Origin: Ephemerocybe angulata
Lineage: Eukaryota; Basidiomycota; Agaricomycetes; Agaricales; Psathyrellaceae
Direction of reading: 5' to 3'
Length of the DNA stretch: 64,000 nucleotides
Assembly (NCBI GenBank): GCA_013368325.1
Contig: JAACJK010000177.1
Span: 124,001 to 188,000, forward strand
Shown here: in pieces, positions 32,430-43,518 of the stretch
Position numbering within the stretch: the first letter of the stretch is position 1
Layout of the letters: each line of letters starts with the position of its first letter
Notes under the pieces: model-generated
Databases searched by the model: none
What the model was told of the DNA's origin: nothing
The model's input: only the letters and a program-made list of their open reading frames with translations
Program-made: the position numbers and the translations under genes

Positions 32430-33863
32430 ATGGGTGATTCAGACAGTAGCAACTCGGGCAATGCCAGGAGTAGGAAGGATAAGATGCCTAGTCTCTTCTC
32501 CACTAACCGGCCTACTTATGATCCCGCTTCACCCGCAAGCGCGATCAAGTTCTTGAACGGCGTAGAAGTGGCAGCCAAGGCGGCTGGGATCTTAGACAAG
32601 GACCAGGAAGTGGTAGAGCAGGCGTTGGCCTACCTAGACTTGGATATTGCTAGAAAATGGGCACAGCTGACAGGAGGACAAGCTCCCTTTAGCTGGGCAA
32701 ACTGGAGAAAGGCCGTGGAAAGTACCCTACCCAAGACTGTGCGCTATAAAGGAGGATCCATAGAACGGCTTGAAAAGCTCTGTGCTGCGCTAATCGTCCG
32801 TCCCATTGGAAAAGACGAGCGGCCTGGCTATTACGACTTTATGTTGGGGTTCAAAGCAGAGGCAAAGCCGCTCATCGAAGAGGTGCCGCCGCTGGTTTCG
32901 AACCGTGACTTGGTCAAGCGGTTCTTGGAATGTCTGAAGCCCAGCTTCCGGGAAGTGCTAAGGGAAAGGTTGGAGACCAAAGGGGTTGCCAATGGTCGCA
33001 CCTTGGAAGATCCTTGGGGAATCATAGAAGTCATGGAACATGCCACTAAACTGGTTGACGCAGCGGCAGACGGACCATTTGGACTTCTCGCCGAGGAAGA
33101 GTCACAAGCTACATATAAGAGGTCGAGCCCTGGCGGCAAGATGTCAGTAGCTCGTGAAGCTGAAGTCAAGCAGGAAGACTTCTCTTCTCACTTCCAGGAT
33201 GTCTTCGCAGGCATGGATACTTTCAAAACGGAAATCCAGAAATTAAGCGCTAAGTTAAGCACCCTAGAAACAGGAGCGGCTCGCCAGACCTACGTCCAAG
33301 CCCAGAAGCCGCCGTATGCACCTTCAGGAGGGGCGAGCGGCGCGATGAAACCAGGCATGTATCCAAAGCCGCCTGGAGCTAACTTCTCGTGCTTCTACTG
33401 CAGGGTGGCAGGACATGGCATTGGCGAGTGTGCAGAAATGGAAAAGGATAGAGCGGCCGGGAAGTTCACTCAACAGATTCCGAGGGGTCCTATCTACGTG
33501 AATAATACCCTTGTGCGCTCTCGTCACCCAGACGGGTCTACTATGAAGCAAAGAGTGGATCAGGCTTGGGCAGGAGGCGCCTCGGTCAATTATCAGGAAG
33601 AACATACCCCTTATTACGACGCCTATGGACAGGAGTGGGACGACGAGTTGGTGACACACGAAGTCTTCCACCAGACCATCGCAGGCATGACCAACCAGAT
33701 CTTGTCTGCGATGGGAAAGGAGACTCCGGCCCCAGCTGCGCCGCCTCCTCCTGAGCCAACAGCTCGTGATGTTCTCTTAGCGGTCCAGGATCTGGGCAAG
33801 CGGGTTGGTGCCATTGAGCAATACGCGATTAACACGCGCGCCAACCAGGAACGGGATTTTTGA
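32430..33863 (+). CDS. gag of the 14.5-kb element
   Basis: A 477-residue protein starting MGDSDSSNSG. The first two thirds are helical and charged, as in capsid proteins. A proline- and glycine-rich linker follows, then one zinc knuckle of classical form, C-x2-C-x4-H-x4-C (CFYCRVAGHGIGEC, near residue 327). The C-terminal third is acidic and proline-rich. The frame is open upstream to about 32156 but has no earlier ATG. The stop TGA at 33861-33863 follows a run of five T, and the next frame overlaps it by -1. Confidence 0.85.
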   Translation: MGDSDSSNSGNARSRKDKMPSLFSTNRPTYDPASPASAIKFLNGVEVAAKAAGILDKDQEVVEQALAYLDLDIARKWAQLTGGQAPFSWANWRKAVESTLPKTVRYKGGSIERLEKLCAALIVRPIGKDERPGYYDFMLGFKAEAKPLIEEVPPLVSNRDLVKRFLECLKPSFREVLRERLETKGVANGRTLEDPWGIIEVMEHATKLVDAAADGPFGLLAEEESQATYKRSSPGGKMSVAREAEVKQEDFSSHFQDVFAGMDTFKTEIQKLSAKLSTLETGAARQTYVQAQKPPYAPSGGASGAMKPGMYPKPPGANFSCFYCRVAGHGIGECAEMEKDRAAGKFTQQIPRGPIYVNNTLVRSRHPDGSTMKQRVDQAWAGGASVNYQEEHTPYYDAYGQEWDDELVTHEVFHQTIAGMTNQILSAMGKETPAPAAPPPPEPTARDVLLAVQDLGKRVGAIEQYAINTRANQERDF

Positions 33864-35155
33864 AGAGCTCGAGGAAGGGACACCCGAATCCTCCTCGAGC
33901 GAGTGGAAGTAAGCCCCGGGCAGCTTCAGTAGAAACAGAAACGGAGAGCGAAGATGAAGAAGAGGAAGAGGTAGTCAGAAAAATAGGAAAGCCCAAAAAC
34001 AATACAAAACAGAGGCTGGAACCACACGGCTTGGAAATCATCTCGCCGCCTAGGCCGAAGATGTTCCCGTATGTCGATGTTCCCCCTCTACGGTCGCAGC
34101 CTGTACCAGCGGAAAGGAGGGAGGAAGCGCCTGGCGCGCGACCTGATCCCAAACCGCCTAGACAGGTAGAAAAAGGCACACAGCCCAAGTGGACTAGCAA
34201 TATAGACAAAGCAAGGGTTGTGGAGGTGATCAGCGAGGTCTTTAAAATGACTTACCCTGTAACCATCCAGGACCTCTTGTCTTTGTCTCCAGCTGCCCGC
34301 ACGGCGGCGCAAGAAATCATGAAGAAAAGGAGACCGGCTGGAGCAAAGTCAGAATCCGAACGAGACGCCGCGAGAAGACTTCAAGCGGCGTTATCAGAAG
34401 AGCTGATGGAGATCAACTTGAACTTGGGCTTGACGGAGGAAGAGGCTGAAAAGGAATTGCTAGGTATATTCCTAGGGGAGACCGGTTCGGAAAACAGTAC
34501 GGAGGCTACGCCAATGGTGGAAACTTTTGTGCAGTTGGGACCTGAGGATTTACCTCTCGGAGAGGCGTATCAAGCAGACGGCGTGGAACGCATACCCGAT
34601 GGGTCCCTCATTATCCCCGACCCGGTTGAAATCTTCCTGCAGACCGACGACCCCGCTCGGCAGAGGGGCAAGCCCCTGATTACCGCTTCAGAATCATTAC
34701 CCATTCGCGCTTTCTTTCCCCGCATCAACAACGCGAAACATGAAGAGGCCATCTTTGATGAGGGCTCTCAAGTGTGTTCGTGCAGTGAGGAGTCAGCATT
34801 GAAGTTGGGCATTGGCTGGGATCCGGACTTCGTGATTGGACTTCAGTCCTCTAACAAGACCACGGCCTCCTCTTTAGGATTGGCTAGGAACGTGCCCATA
34901 GATGGTGGAAACGGCGTGGTAGCATATGTACAGCTTCATGTTGTACGCAACACTGCATACCGCTTCTTGCTGGGAAGGCCGTTCTTGGCAGTCATGAGAG
35001 CAGTATCGGCCTGCCACACAGACGGTAGCCATACCATCACGCTGACTGACCTGAACAACGAGCGCAGAATCACTATCCCTTCCTACCCTAGAGGGAAGAT
35101 TCCTGCGCAGTTCGAGGCTGAAGCGGGAGAGCATTTTCGGCTCTCGAGGATTTGA
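33860..35155 (+). CDS. Protease-like protein of the 14.5-kb element
   Basis: The frame overlaps the gag stop in -1 position, so it would be made by -1 frameshifting in the TTTTT run, or gag and protease were once one frame. The N-terminal half is basic then acidic (EDEEEEEVV) and low in structure. The second half contains EAIFDEGSQVCSCS, where a retropepsin would have D-S/T-G, followed by a beta-rich region and RFLLGRPFL, corresponding to the usual LG.P/LGRPWL strand after retroelement proteases. So it is probably the aspartic protease with a D-E-G variant. It ends TGA at 35153-35155, and pol overlaps again in the -1 frame. Confidence 0.7.
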   Translation: MKSSRKGHPNPPRASGSKPRAASVETETESEDEEEEEVVRKIGKPKNNTKQRLEPHGLEIISPPRPKMFPYVDVPPLRSQPVPAERREEAPGARPDPKPPRQVEKGTQPKWTSNIDKARVVEVISEVFKMTYPVTIQDLLSLSPAARTAAQEIMKKRRPAGAKSESERDAARRLQAALSEELMEINLNLGLTEEEAEKELLGIFLGETGSENSTEATPMVETFVQLGPEDLPLGEAYQADGVERIPDGSLIIPDPVEIFLQTDDPARQRGKPLITASESLPIRAFFPRINNAKHEEAIFDEGSQVCSCSEESALKLGIGWDPDFVIGLQSSNKTTASSLGLARNVPIDGGNGVVAYVQLHVVRNTAYRFLLGRPFLAVMRAVSACHTDGSHTITLTDLNNERRITIPSYPRGKIPAQFEAEAGEHFRLSRI

Positions 35156-38100
35156 TCGATGATCAAGGAGAGGTCGCACTGTTGGTGGAAATGGACGAGA
35201 GCAGCTTCGCGCGCTCCTCAGGCCTCGCAGTGCCGGGTCAGAAAGAGGGCTTCACAGAAAATGAGTTGAAAACCATATATCTACAACAGGCATTAATGGA
35301 AACGGATGATCAAAAGGCAAGAGACCTGTTCGAACAATACCTCCAGACGGGCGCTAAAACAAGCGCCGAGTCACAACCTTCGGGTAATCCGAACAAAGCA
35401 GGCGGGGTGAAAGGAGTTTCCAAAGGAACCAAGTACAAACCGGTTGACAAGAAAGTGAGGCCGGTATATGGAATAGTTCCGGAGGAGTTCCAAGTGGTGC
35501 GCGAAATTAAGGGAGATCCCTTGGCAGGGATGCCCGAATTGCCTACGCACCCGCCTGAGTTCACACCCAAGGGGCGGTACACGCAAGAAAGGATGGAGAT
35601 GTTTGATAAAGCCCATCCAGGGTTCTGGACGGATGAAGAAAGGAAGCTGGCGCATCATCTAATGGCCGAACAAAACGAGGCTTTTGCATGGGAAGAGTCT
35701 GAGCGGGGTAAGTTCCGAGAGGACTTCTTCCCTCCAGTAAAGATCCCTACTGTCCCGCACGAACCCTGGGTCCTGAAGAACATCCCCATCCCTCCTTTCC
35801 TGTTCTCACAAATCTGCGACATCATCAAGAGCAAAATAGATTCTGGGCTGTATGAACCCTTGTCATCCTCATATAGGAGCCGTTGGTTCTGCGTTCTCAA
35901 GAAGGATGGAAAAAGTCTACGCCTCGTACATTCTTTGGAGCCGCTTAACGCTGTAACCATTGCACACTCAGGCCTCTCACCTCTCACCGAGGAATTGGCG
36001 GCCCGGTTCGCAGGGTATGCATGCGGCACCACCATGGACTTGTACGTAGGATATGACGAGCGGATTCTGGATGAGCGGTATAGGGACCTGACCACTTTCC
36101 AAACACCGTTTGGAGCCATGCGGCTTGTAACGCTACCTATGGGCTGGACTACCTCTGTACCCATCTTCCACGAAGATGTAACTACTATCCTTCAACCTGA
36201 GATCCCGGAGTGGACTGAGCCGTTTGTAGATGATGTTCCAGTAAGGGGACCGAAGACGCGGTAAGAACTGCCAGGAGGCGGCTTCGAGACTATCCCCGAG
36301 AACCCTGAGATTCGAAGGTTCGTTTGGGAGCATTTAACAGTGGTCAATAGGATTATACAAAGGATGAAGTATTGCGGGGGTACATTCTCTGGAAAGAAAA
36401 CGTTCCTGTGTGTGCCAGAATTCACAGTGGTGGGGCACTTGTGCTCATACGAGGGCAGGAAACCAACTGAAGACCGCGTTGGAGTAATCTCCAGATGGGG
36501 TCCTTGTCGCGACGTTTCGGACGTCAGAGCATTCCTAGGAACCGTTGGCACGTTCAGGATCTTTATTCCGGGCTATGCCACGCGGGCTAGTGCCATCCAG
36601 AAACTCACGAAAAAGGAGATAAGGTTCGAGTGGGGGCCTGAGCAGGACGCAGCAATGGAGGACTTGAAAACGGCAGTAAGCGAGGCGCCAGTATTAAAAC
36701 CACTGGATGTCACCTCTGGGATGCCAGTCAAGCTCTCAGTAGACACCTCGTACATTGCAGTTGGATGGTACATCAGTCAGCAGGACCCAACGGACCCCAA
36801 GAAATGGCATTATGCTAAGTTCGGGTCGACCCTGCTGAAGCCGCCTGAAGCTAACTACTCTCAGCCCAAGCGAGAACTCTATGGCTTGGTGAGAGCACTC
36901 AAGGAAAATGAGTACATGCTCATCATGGCTAGGCCGCTCATCGTGGAGACGGATGCGCAATATATCCAGGGGATGCTCAAGAATCCTCAGTTGGGACCGA
37001 ATGCCACCATTAACCGATGGATCGAGCAAGTTCGGAAGTTCCAGTTCGAGTTACAACATGTGCCAGGGAAGACATTCGCAGCGGACGGTCTCTCCAGGCG
37101 GCGTGCACAGCCAGGCGACCCGCCTAGAAAGGAGTTCGAGGAAATAATGGACATAGACCCGGACGAACCTATCACATTCTCCAAACCTAACCCTGAGGAT
37201 CCTGAGCCGCTCGAGTTTGAAGACTTCAAGCACCTCATTGATACGAGGGGAGGTTATCTACAGGAGATTTGTGAAGAGGAGGCATCCGAGACTTGGGTAG
37301 AAACGGGTTTTCATAGTGACGCCGCTCAGATGGCAGCCATCAATATGTTAGAGGCAAATAGACGCGCCAGGGACCCACAAGGTCCCACAACTAGCGATAT
37401 CCTCGTAAACGTAGAGGTGCTGCCGGAACATTCAGATGAGGATTACCCTTCTGGATGGAGAACGGCGTCCGCATTGTGCATGGATGCTTGGTTACCTATA
37501 ATTCGTCTCTGGTTCCTGCAAAAAGACAGGACACGAATGCCGCGAGGCGTGGAAAAAGGGGAAGGGGATAAGTTCAAGCGGGCAGCGCAACACTTCTTCT
37601 TGGGGAAGGACGGTCGACTCTTCAGGAAAGAAAATGGGTACGGTATGCATCAGTTGGTCGTGGGTTCAGAAAAACGCATGTATATGCTTAAAGCGGCCCA
37701 CGATGCTATGGGACACCGCGGGACCTTCGCTACCAAGGGATTACTATTGAAGCGGGTATGGTGGCCGGAGCTGGATCGGGACGTTGAAAACTACGTTAAA
37801 ACGTGCCTGCTCTGTCAACAGCGCCAGAAGCTCTTAGTTAAAATCCCTACAATTGTGACTGAAACCCCGTCGGTGTTCCAGACAGTGCACATCGATGTCA
37901 TGCACATGAGCCCGGCCAGCAACGGCTGTGGGTACATTGTGCATGGAAGAGACCATTTGACATCTTGGATGGAAGGGAGGCCGCTCCGGAAGGAAAATGC
38001 GGCGGCTGTAGGCGCCTGGCTTTTCGAAGACATTATCTGTCGATGGGGTTGCCTGAGGGAAATTGTCACTGACAACGGGAAGCCCATGATTGCGGCAGTG

Positions 38101-38916
38101 GAATGGCTCGAGAAGAAGTATGGGATTAAGAAAATCGCTATCTCAGGGTACAACTCGAGGGCAAACGGGAAGATCGAGCGGCCTCATTGGGACGTCCGCC
38201 AGAGCCTGTACAAAGCCACGGGGGGTGACGCGAGTAAGTGGTATTGGTTCTTCCACCATGTTATGTGGGCGGACCGTATTACTATCCGAAAACGCCTGGG
38301 ATGCTCACCTTTCTTTCTCCTGACCGGCGCGGAACCTGTCACGCCGCTTGACGTCCAGGAAGCCACTTGGCTGACTGAGCCGCCTACGGGAATGATGTCT
38401 ACGGAGGACTTGATAGCCTCCCGGGCCAGAGCCCTGGCAAAGCATCAGACTCACGTCAGTACGGTCATGACCAGGATCAGCAAGGAGAAACGGCGTCGTG
38501 TCGCCGCCTACGCGGAAGCTAACAGGGCTACTATCAAGAACTGGAATTTCAAACGGGGTGACTTGGTGCTGATGCGTAACACGAACATTGAGTCGAGCCT
38601 GAATAAGAAGATGAAGCCGCGTTATCTGGGTCCCATGGTTGTGGTATCACGAAACCTGGGCGGCGCGTATATCTTGGCGGAACTCAATGGAGCGGTGCAT
38701 CAGAGCAAGGTTGGCGCTTTTAGGGTGGTTCCTTACTACCCCAGGAAGGCTATACCTCTGGGAAAGGACTTCATGGAAAACATAGATATTGATAATAATA
38801 CACTGGAAGAAATGGAACTATCTTTGGATGATGGGGAGCAAGAGGAACACAGGGATTTTAATTTTATGGGAATGGGGAAACTACAAACCTCGGATGAAAA
38901 TGCGGAGGAAGATTAG
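35152..38916 (+). pseudogene. pol (RT, RNase H, integrase) with an in-frame TAA
   Basis: A single frame carries RT with LVHSLEPLN, MDLYVGYDE, VTLPMGWTTS and the catalytic FVDD. TAA at 36262-36264 interrupts it directly after PKTR, where the reading continues ELPGGGFETIPE in the same frame; a tyrosine codon would restore the usual pattern. RNase H (VKLSVDTS, ELYG, ETDAQY, AADGLSR), an HHCC finger (H-x3-H, C-x2-C) and the integrase core with D in HIDVMH, D in TDNGKP and E in KIERPH follow. There is no chromodomain; the tail is acidic. The stop TAG at 38914-38916 overlaps the stop of the antisense gene. The TAA inactivates RT unless read through. Confidence 0.85.
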
Positions 38917-40513
38917 GCTGATGCCTCGTCACTTTCTTCGGCAGGGGAGCTGCCATCCTCGTACACTGACACCGACACTGACCCTTCGGGTTCGTCAACG
39001 GACATCGCCTCTTCGTCTTCGGACGTGGGGATTGATACCACCTCATCTGCTTCGTGCAGGGCGGGCTCGGATGGTTCAGCAACGGTGCGAGCGTGGGTCT
39101 CACTGGAGGAGGCAGGTACACCGACCACGGCGCCGCGTGCGGGTGTGGCGGGCTGTACCTTCTTCGACGGGGACCGAGCGGTCTTGGGGATGGGGTCGCG
39201 GCGCGTCCATGCGCCCGGCTTCGACGTCTCTTCCTTCGTCTCCGCGGTCTTGTTGCTCCGCGTGGTTCAGGTGACCTCCTGCTTGGAGGTCTCCTGAACT
39301 TCCCCCTTCTTGACCTCCTTCTGTTGCTCCTTCTTCTCCGTCACCTCTTTCTCGGTCTTGGTACCTTTCTGGACCTCCTTCTTCTTCTCCTCCTTCCCAC
39401 GACGTTTCTTCTCCTTCGCTGAAATCTCCCCGCTCGCGACCGCCTTCCCCTGCTTCTTCGTCTCCTTCTTCGCTTCGACTGCAGGACCTGGCGCGGCCTT
39501 CGCCTCGCGCTGCTCTTGCTGCATCTGCTGAGCAGTGGCGGCGATGGCGGCGTTCATGGCTGCGGCTTCGTTCGCCTCGCGGGCGGCTTGGAGCGTCTGT
39601 TGGCGCGTCTGAGTATCCTCCCACGAGCGTCGAAGTAAGGCGTGGATGCCGAGTAGCTGCTCGATCTCGAACAGCGTCACGTTCATACGTGCGGAGAGTA
39701 AAGCGGAGGCTTGGTGGAGTTCCTCCTCATCCAAGGACACGGAGGGCATCGACGCGGTCACTTTCCCTGCTTCCGCTAGGATCGTGCGAGTATGCGCGGT
39801 GTCGCGCGGCGCTGGGACCGACTCTGGTCATAACAGCGTCGTCAGCGTATACCTGCGTGAGGCGGTACATGGAGAAGTGCGTACGGGGTGGAGCAGGGCG
39901 AGTTGTGGGTGCTGCACGGTTTCCAGCGGCCCACTCGCTCAACTAGGGAGTAATGAGTCAGTTTGGGGGAGGGCGCTTAACCGGCAATCAAATAGGCGCT
40001 CACCGTGCGCTTCTGGGTTGGGCGGCCTGCGTTGCTTGGCCCAAAGTCAGGGAGCGGCCCGAGGTCTGTCATGGTGGAATCAAAGTCGGTCTGACCGGAC
40101 TGAGCAGCGCGGCTTCGCTCACGCAGCAGCTGGATGCGATCCTTGAAGGAACGAGGGAAGTGATTCTCCATGCCGGCCTGCTGACTGGCTGTGTTGAACT
40201 CTGTTAGGAAGTTGTTCACCTTGGTAAGGAACTTCCCAACGTAGGATTCGCGCAGTGTAGCGGCCTCGGACTCGATCCATGCCACCTACAGGGTCGGGTC
40301 AGTCGAGCTGTGTGGAAGTAGCGGGGCGAGACGTACGGCCTCCTCCAGGCCTGCCATCATGCGCGTAGCGTACTCTCTCAGCGCCGGGTCATCGCGCGCC
40401 TCAAAGGCTTGCTGCCGCTTCGAGTATTCTGTTGTCGACGACAGGGCATCATACCCTTTGGTGATAACGGACGTGCTGGGGCACCCGGCGGGTGTACTAC
40501 TGGAATTGGCCAT
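38913..40513 (-). CDS. Antisense spliced gene 2: lysine-rich charged protein
   Basis: Exons 40513-40337, 40285-40004, 39942-39885 and 39775 onward are joined by introns of 51, 61 and 109 nt (GTACGT...TGTAG, GTGAGC...CCTAG, GTACGC...CCTAG); all phases fit. The first 341 residues are helical with a Gln/Ala-rich segment (AAREANEAAAMNAA) and then a strongly charged KK/EK region. A TGA at 39267-39269 stops this frame, but the same frame stays open for another 117 codons of acidic, serine-rich sequence ending TAA at 38913-38915. I think the TGA is a recent mutation. TATAAAA lies at 40558-40564. No function is recognised; the charge pattern suggests a nuclear or nucleic-acid-linked protein. Confidence 0.7.
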
Positions 40514-41033
40514 GTTATCTGAGGCGGTTTGACAGGGCCAGGCGGCGTGGCTTTCCGTTTTATACGGAATGTGAGACCCCGCCTGCCCCAAATCGTGAAT
40601 GTTCCATGGGTTTCTCGAGCGGGGTGTGTCTCGGGGTGAGACGCTGACCGGGGACGATCAGTCTAAGTTTGGGGGAAGGGGACCCGGGTTTGAATTCTCC
40701 TGGAGCTCAACCCGATCAATATTCCCAATACAACTCCAACTCAAAAGGATACAGGTCGTCACTAACCTGGCGATTGACTCAGATCCGGAGACACTTTACC
40801 AAGTCAGACTCGGAGGCTCACATAAGGTCACACAACTGAGATTGGAGCAAGATAGGTGGAAATTGGGTAACAAACAGGACAAGACAATGGAACTACAAGA
40901 ATAGGACTACAAGATAAGGGTACAAGGATGATAGGATACAAATAAAAGGGAATAACGGAACACAAAGTCCAAAACAGACATACAAGGGGCATGAGACGAG
41001 GCCGACTACGAAGTAAGGAGTTAGTTTGGGGGA
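39960..41033 (+). repeat. Polypurine-tract-like motif, internal copies
   Basis: AGTTTGGGGGA occurs at 39960-39970, 40666-40676 and 41023-41033, and again as the true tract before the 3' LTR at 44126-44136. Each copy is preceded by T, C or A after a short non-conserved spacer. The first lies inside an intron of antisense gene 2, the others between the two antisense genes. Confidence 0.8.
40558..40564 (-). promoter_or_regulatory. TATA box of antisense gene 2
   Basis: TATAAAA on the reverse strand, 45-51 nt before the ATG at 40513. It is flanked by CCG and CGG. It suggests that the antisense gene has its own promoter. Confidence 0.7.
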
Positions 41034-41126
41034 CGTGTAACGAGAAAAAGAGTAGAACTCACTGAAGAAAGGGAACGAGATAAGGAGAGGCGGCGTACAA
41101 CGAACAACTACAAACCGACGCCTCCT

Positions 41127-43443
41127 CTATCTAACAACCTCGCGCTCCCCGGACTCGCCGTTCTCACTCTCGACCTCGGTATCGCCCTCCTCGTCGGCAC
41201 TGGCAGGAGCGGCCTCCTCCTCCTCTTCCTCCTTCTCTTCGTCGTCTGACGACAGGTCTCCCCCGATGTAGATCTTCTCGACGACCGACTCTCGTACCTT
41301 CTCCTTCCCCTTGCCCTTACCCTTGGCCGCCTGCTTCTCGCGCTTCTCCCGTCGTGCCGCCTGATGGTTGAGCGTGATCCTCGCGCTTCGAGGATTGAAT
41401 TGACGAGGTGCAGGTGGGGCGGGAGGCAAGTCGTGCTCGAGCACGTCTTGGGAAGGCGAGGCGGTTCCAACACGAGCGCGGGCATCGAGGGTGATGGACT
41501 CGTCCGTGACCCTGGTCAGAAGGGCGTTCTGGGTGCAAGGGTGGAACTCCACCTGGGTAAGCGGGTCGGCTTCGGCGAACACGATAATCTCAGTCAACGC
41601 ATCGAGATCCACCGCGTCGCCTACCAACTGGCGCAAGTGGTTGTGCCAGGAGCTATTGATGTTGCGTCGGAACCTGTTGGACAGGTCCTTCGCGTATGCC
41701 AGAGCCCGCTCCTCAGCGTCCTCATACAGAGCGTAGAGGACTCGAGCGGACCCCAGCTCCTGCATGATCAGGCGGGCCAGGGTTTGGACTCCTAGAAAAA
41801 TGGTTAGAAATTAATAAGAAAGGAGGAAATAAATTAGACTTACGACGCGGCGCGAGCTCGTCTATCAGGGAAAGGGACCCATCTCGTACGGGACGGGGCG
41901 CCGTAAACTGGAACCCACAACAAGCGGCCTTGGTAGCAGCACACTGGTCACAAGGAGTACCTCCCAAGAGGTCTCCGCCTGTGCAGTCGATACCTCGACC
42001 CGCGCAGGTAGCACAGGCGAAGCGATGCTATCAACATAACAGGGAGTAAGAAAAAGAATGGGATAGAAAAACGGAATAGCTTACGCGAGACTCGGGGTTC
42101 TGAACCGCCGGCTTGGTGAGGGTCTTGAAGAACGGGGCGGCGTCAGTCAAGGGACCTTCCCGATACATCTTCGTAGCCCCGTCCTCCCTGATCGTCGCCG
42201 GGTTCTTGTCGGTCAGGTTCCTCTCGGCACCATATGCCCAGTGCCCGTTTGGCAGCTCGTTCCCATTCTGATCCACGAGCCTCTTCTTGAAGTTGTTGGG
42301 GTAAGGAAGGAGGATGTCGGGCGGGGTGATACCAGCTGGGTGGAATTTGTCGTCAGGACGGAACAAGTACATGGCGCGTTTGCGCATCCCCTCGTGCGGC
42401 GTCACCCCTACCGTCTTGACCGGCGTCTCTGGCACCTCGCCCGAGGGGCCCGCTCCAGCACGACCCTTACCCTTCTCACGCTTCTTCCCCTCCTTCGAAT
42501 CGTCGGTCTTGCGCTTCTTGGGCGGCGGAGGCAAGTCGGAAGGGATGGAGATGGCTTGCTGAGGAGACGAGCCCGCTGTAGACAAGCGCAGCTCCCGAGC
42601 ACGCTTGATGGGGGTGACTGGCGACGTGAGGATATTGGAGGGCCCTGCTACAGGTCCACTCTCCCCGGTGGGAGGACGAACCCGACTTGGCACCTCAATG
42701 AACGGTCGAAGCCTGGACACAGCAGCGGCGTCGGCCACTAACGAGTCGTACGCGGCGTCACGCAGAGGAATCCAGGCGGGGTCGTCATAGAGGAAGGGCG
42801 GTCGAGAAGAGAATCCAGGTGGTGGAGATGGTGGTGCAAGGTCGCCATCAGCAAAGTCATGAGGGGGACCGAAAGACAACAGACTTTTGTTTGAGGAACT
42901 ATCGGTCTCTTCAAGCTTGAAAGGAAAAATGAGGTCTGAGACCTGTGAAACCCCATAAGTCAGATCGAAAATCGGAAAAAGGAGAAACAACAGGAACTTA
43001 CGGAGGGGCTCCGATTGGCGCCGGCGAGGACTGGTGGAGCGGGGTCAGGACCTGGGAACCCGAGGAAGCTCACTTGTGGCCTGGGATTGGCTTCGAGCCA
43101 CCAGAACAAGTGTAGGGCCAGGCGGTCCGAGTACGACGCCCCATCGAGTGCTAGCCAGAGGCGAGAGACGTGCTGACGGAAACATTCGAAGATGGGGTCC
43201 TCCCCGAGATCGAAGTCCGCAGCGGCTACAGCCTAAAGCATGGAGCAGCGTCAGCGGGGATCTGTAAATAGAGGAAAACGGACTTACCATCTCATGAACC
43301 ATGCTCTCAAGGTGGTGCTTCATGATGCCGCGCTTGCGATTGGTCTTACCAGGTGGAATGCCGCCGCCTCCGGTGCAGCAGTAAGGTTGGATGGCGCGAG
43401 AGGCAGAGTAGATAGTAGGGAAGCGGGTTGCGAGAGAATCCAT
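41127..43443 (-). CDS. Antisense spliced gene 1: Zn2Cys6-like protein, 697 aa
   Basis: Five exons, 43443-43288, 43232-43002, 42942-42085, 42027-41844 and 41791-41127, are joined by introns of 55, 59, 57 and 52 nt, each GTAAG...AG, with matching phases. The protein has a basic N-terminus, a proline-rich disordered stretch, a nuclear-localisation-like KKRK near residue 271 and GKGKEK near the end. At residues 420-451 lies C-x2-C-x6-C-x10-C-x2-C-x6-C (CATC, GIDC, CDQC, KAAC). This spacing is exactly that of the fungal Zn2Cys6 binuclear cluster (C-x2-C-x6-C-x5-12-C-x2-C-x6-8-C), a DNA-binding domain. The C-terminus is acidic. TATAAAA lies 40-46 nt upstream. It is probably a nuclear regulator; whether it acts on the element or on the host is unknown. 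Confidence 0.8.
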
Positions 43444-43482
43444 GTTGAGAAAACTGGACTTGAACGCATGAGTTGAAACGGC

Positions 43483-43489
43483 TTTTATA
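43483..43489 (-). promoter_or_regulatory. TATA box of antisense gene 1
   Basis: TATAAAA on the reverse strand in GCTATAAAAGCCG, 40-46 nt before the ATG at 43443. The same spacing is seen in antisense gene 2. Confidence 0.7.
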
Positions 43490-43518
43490 GCCTTCGCCCC
43501 TCCTCTACAAAGCTTCAT

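Noticed and set aside
41323..43200. Forward frames opposite antisense gene 1
   Set aside because: They lack motifs and start/stop logic, while the reverse strand has a TATA box, four phase-consistent introns and a cysteine cluster.
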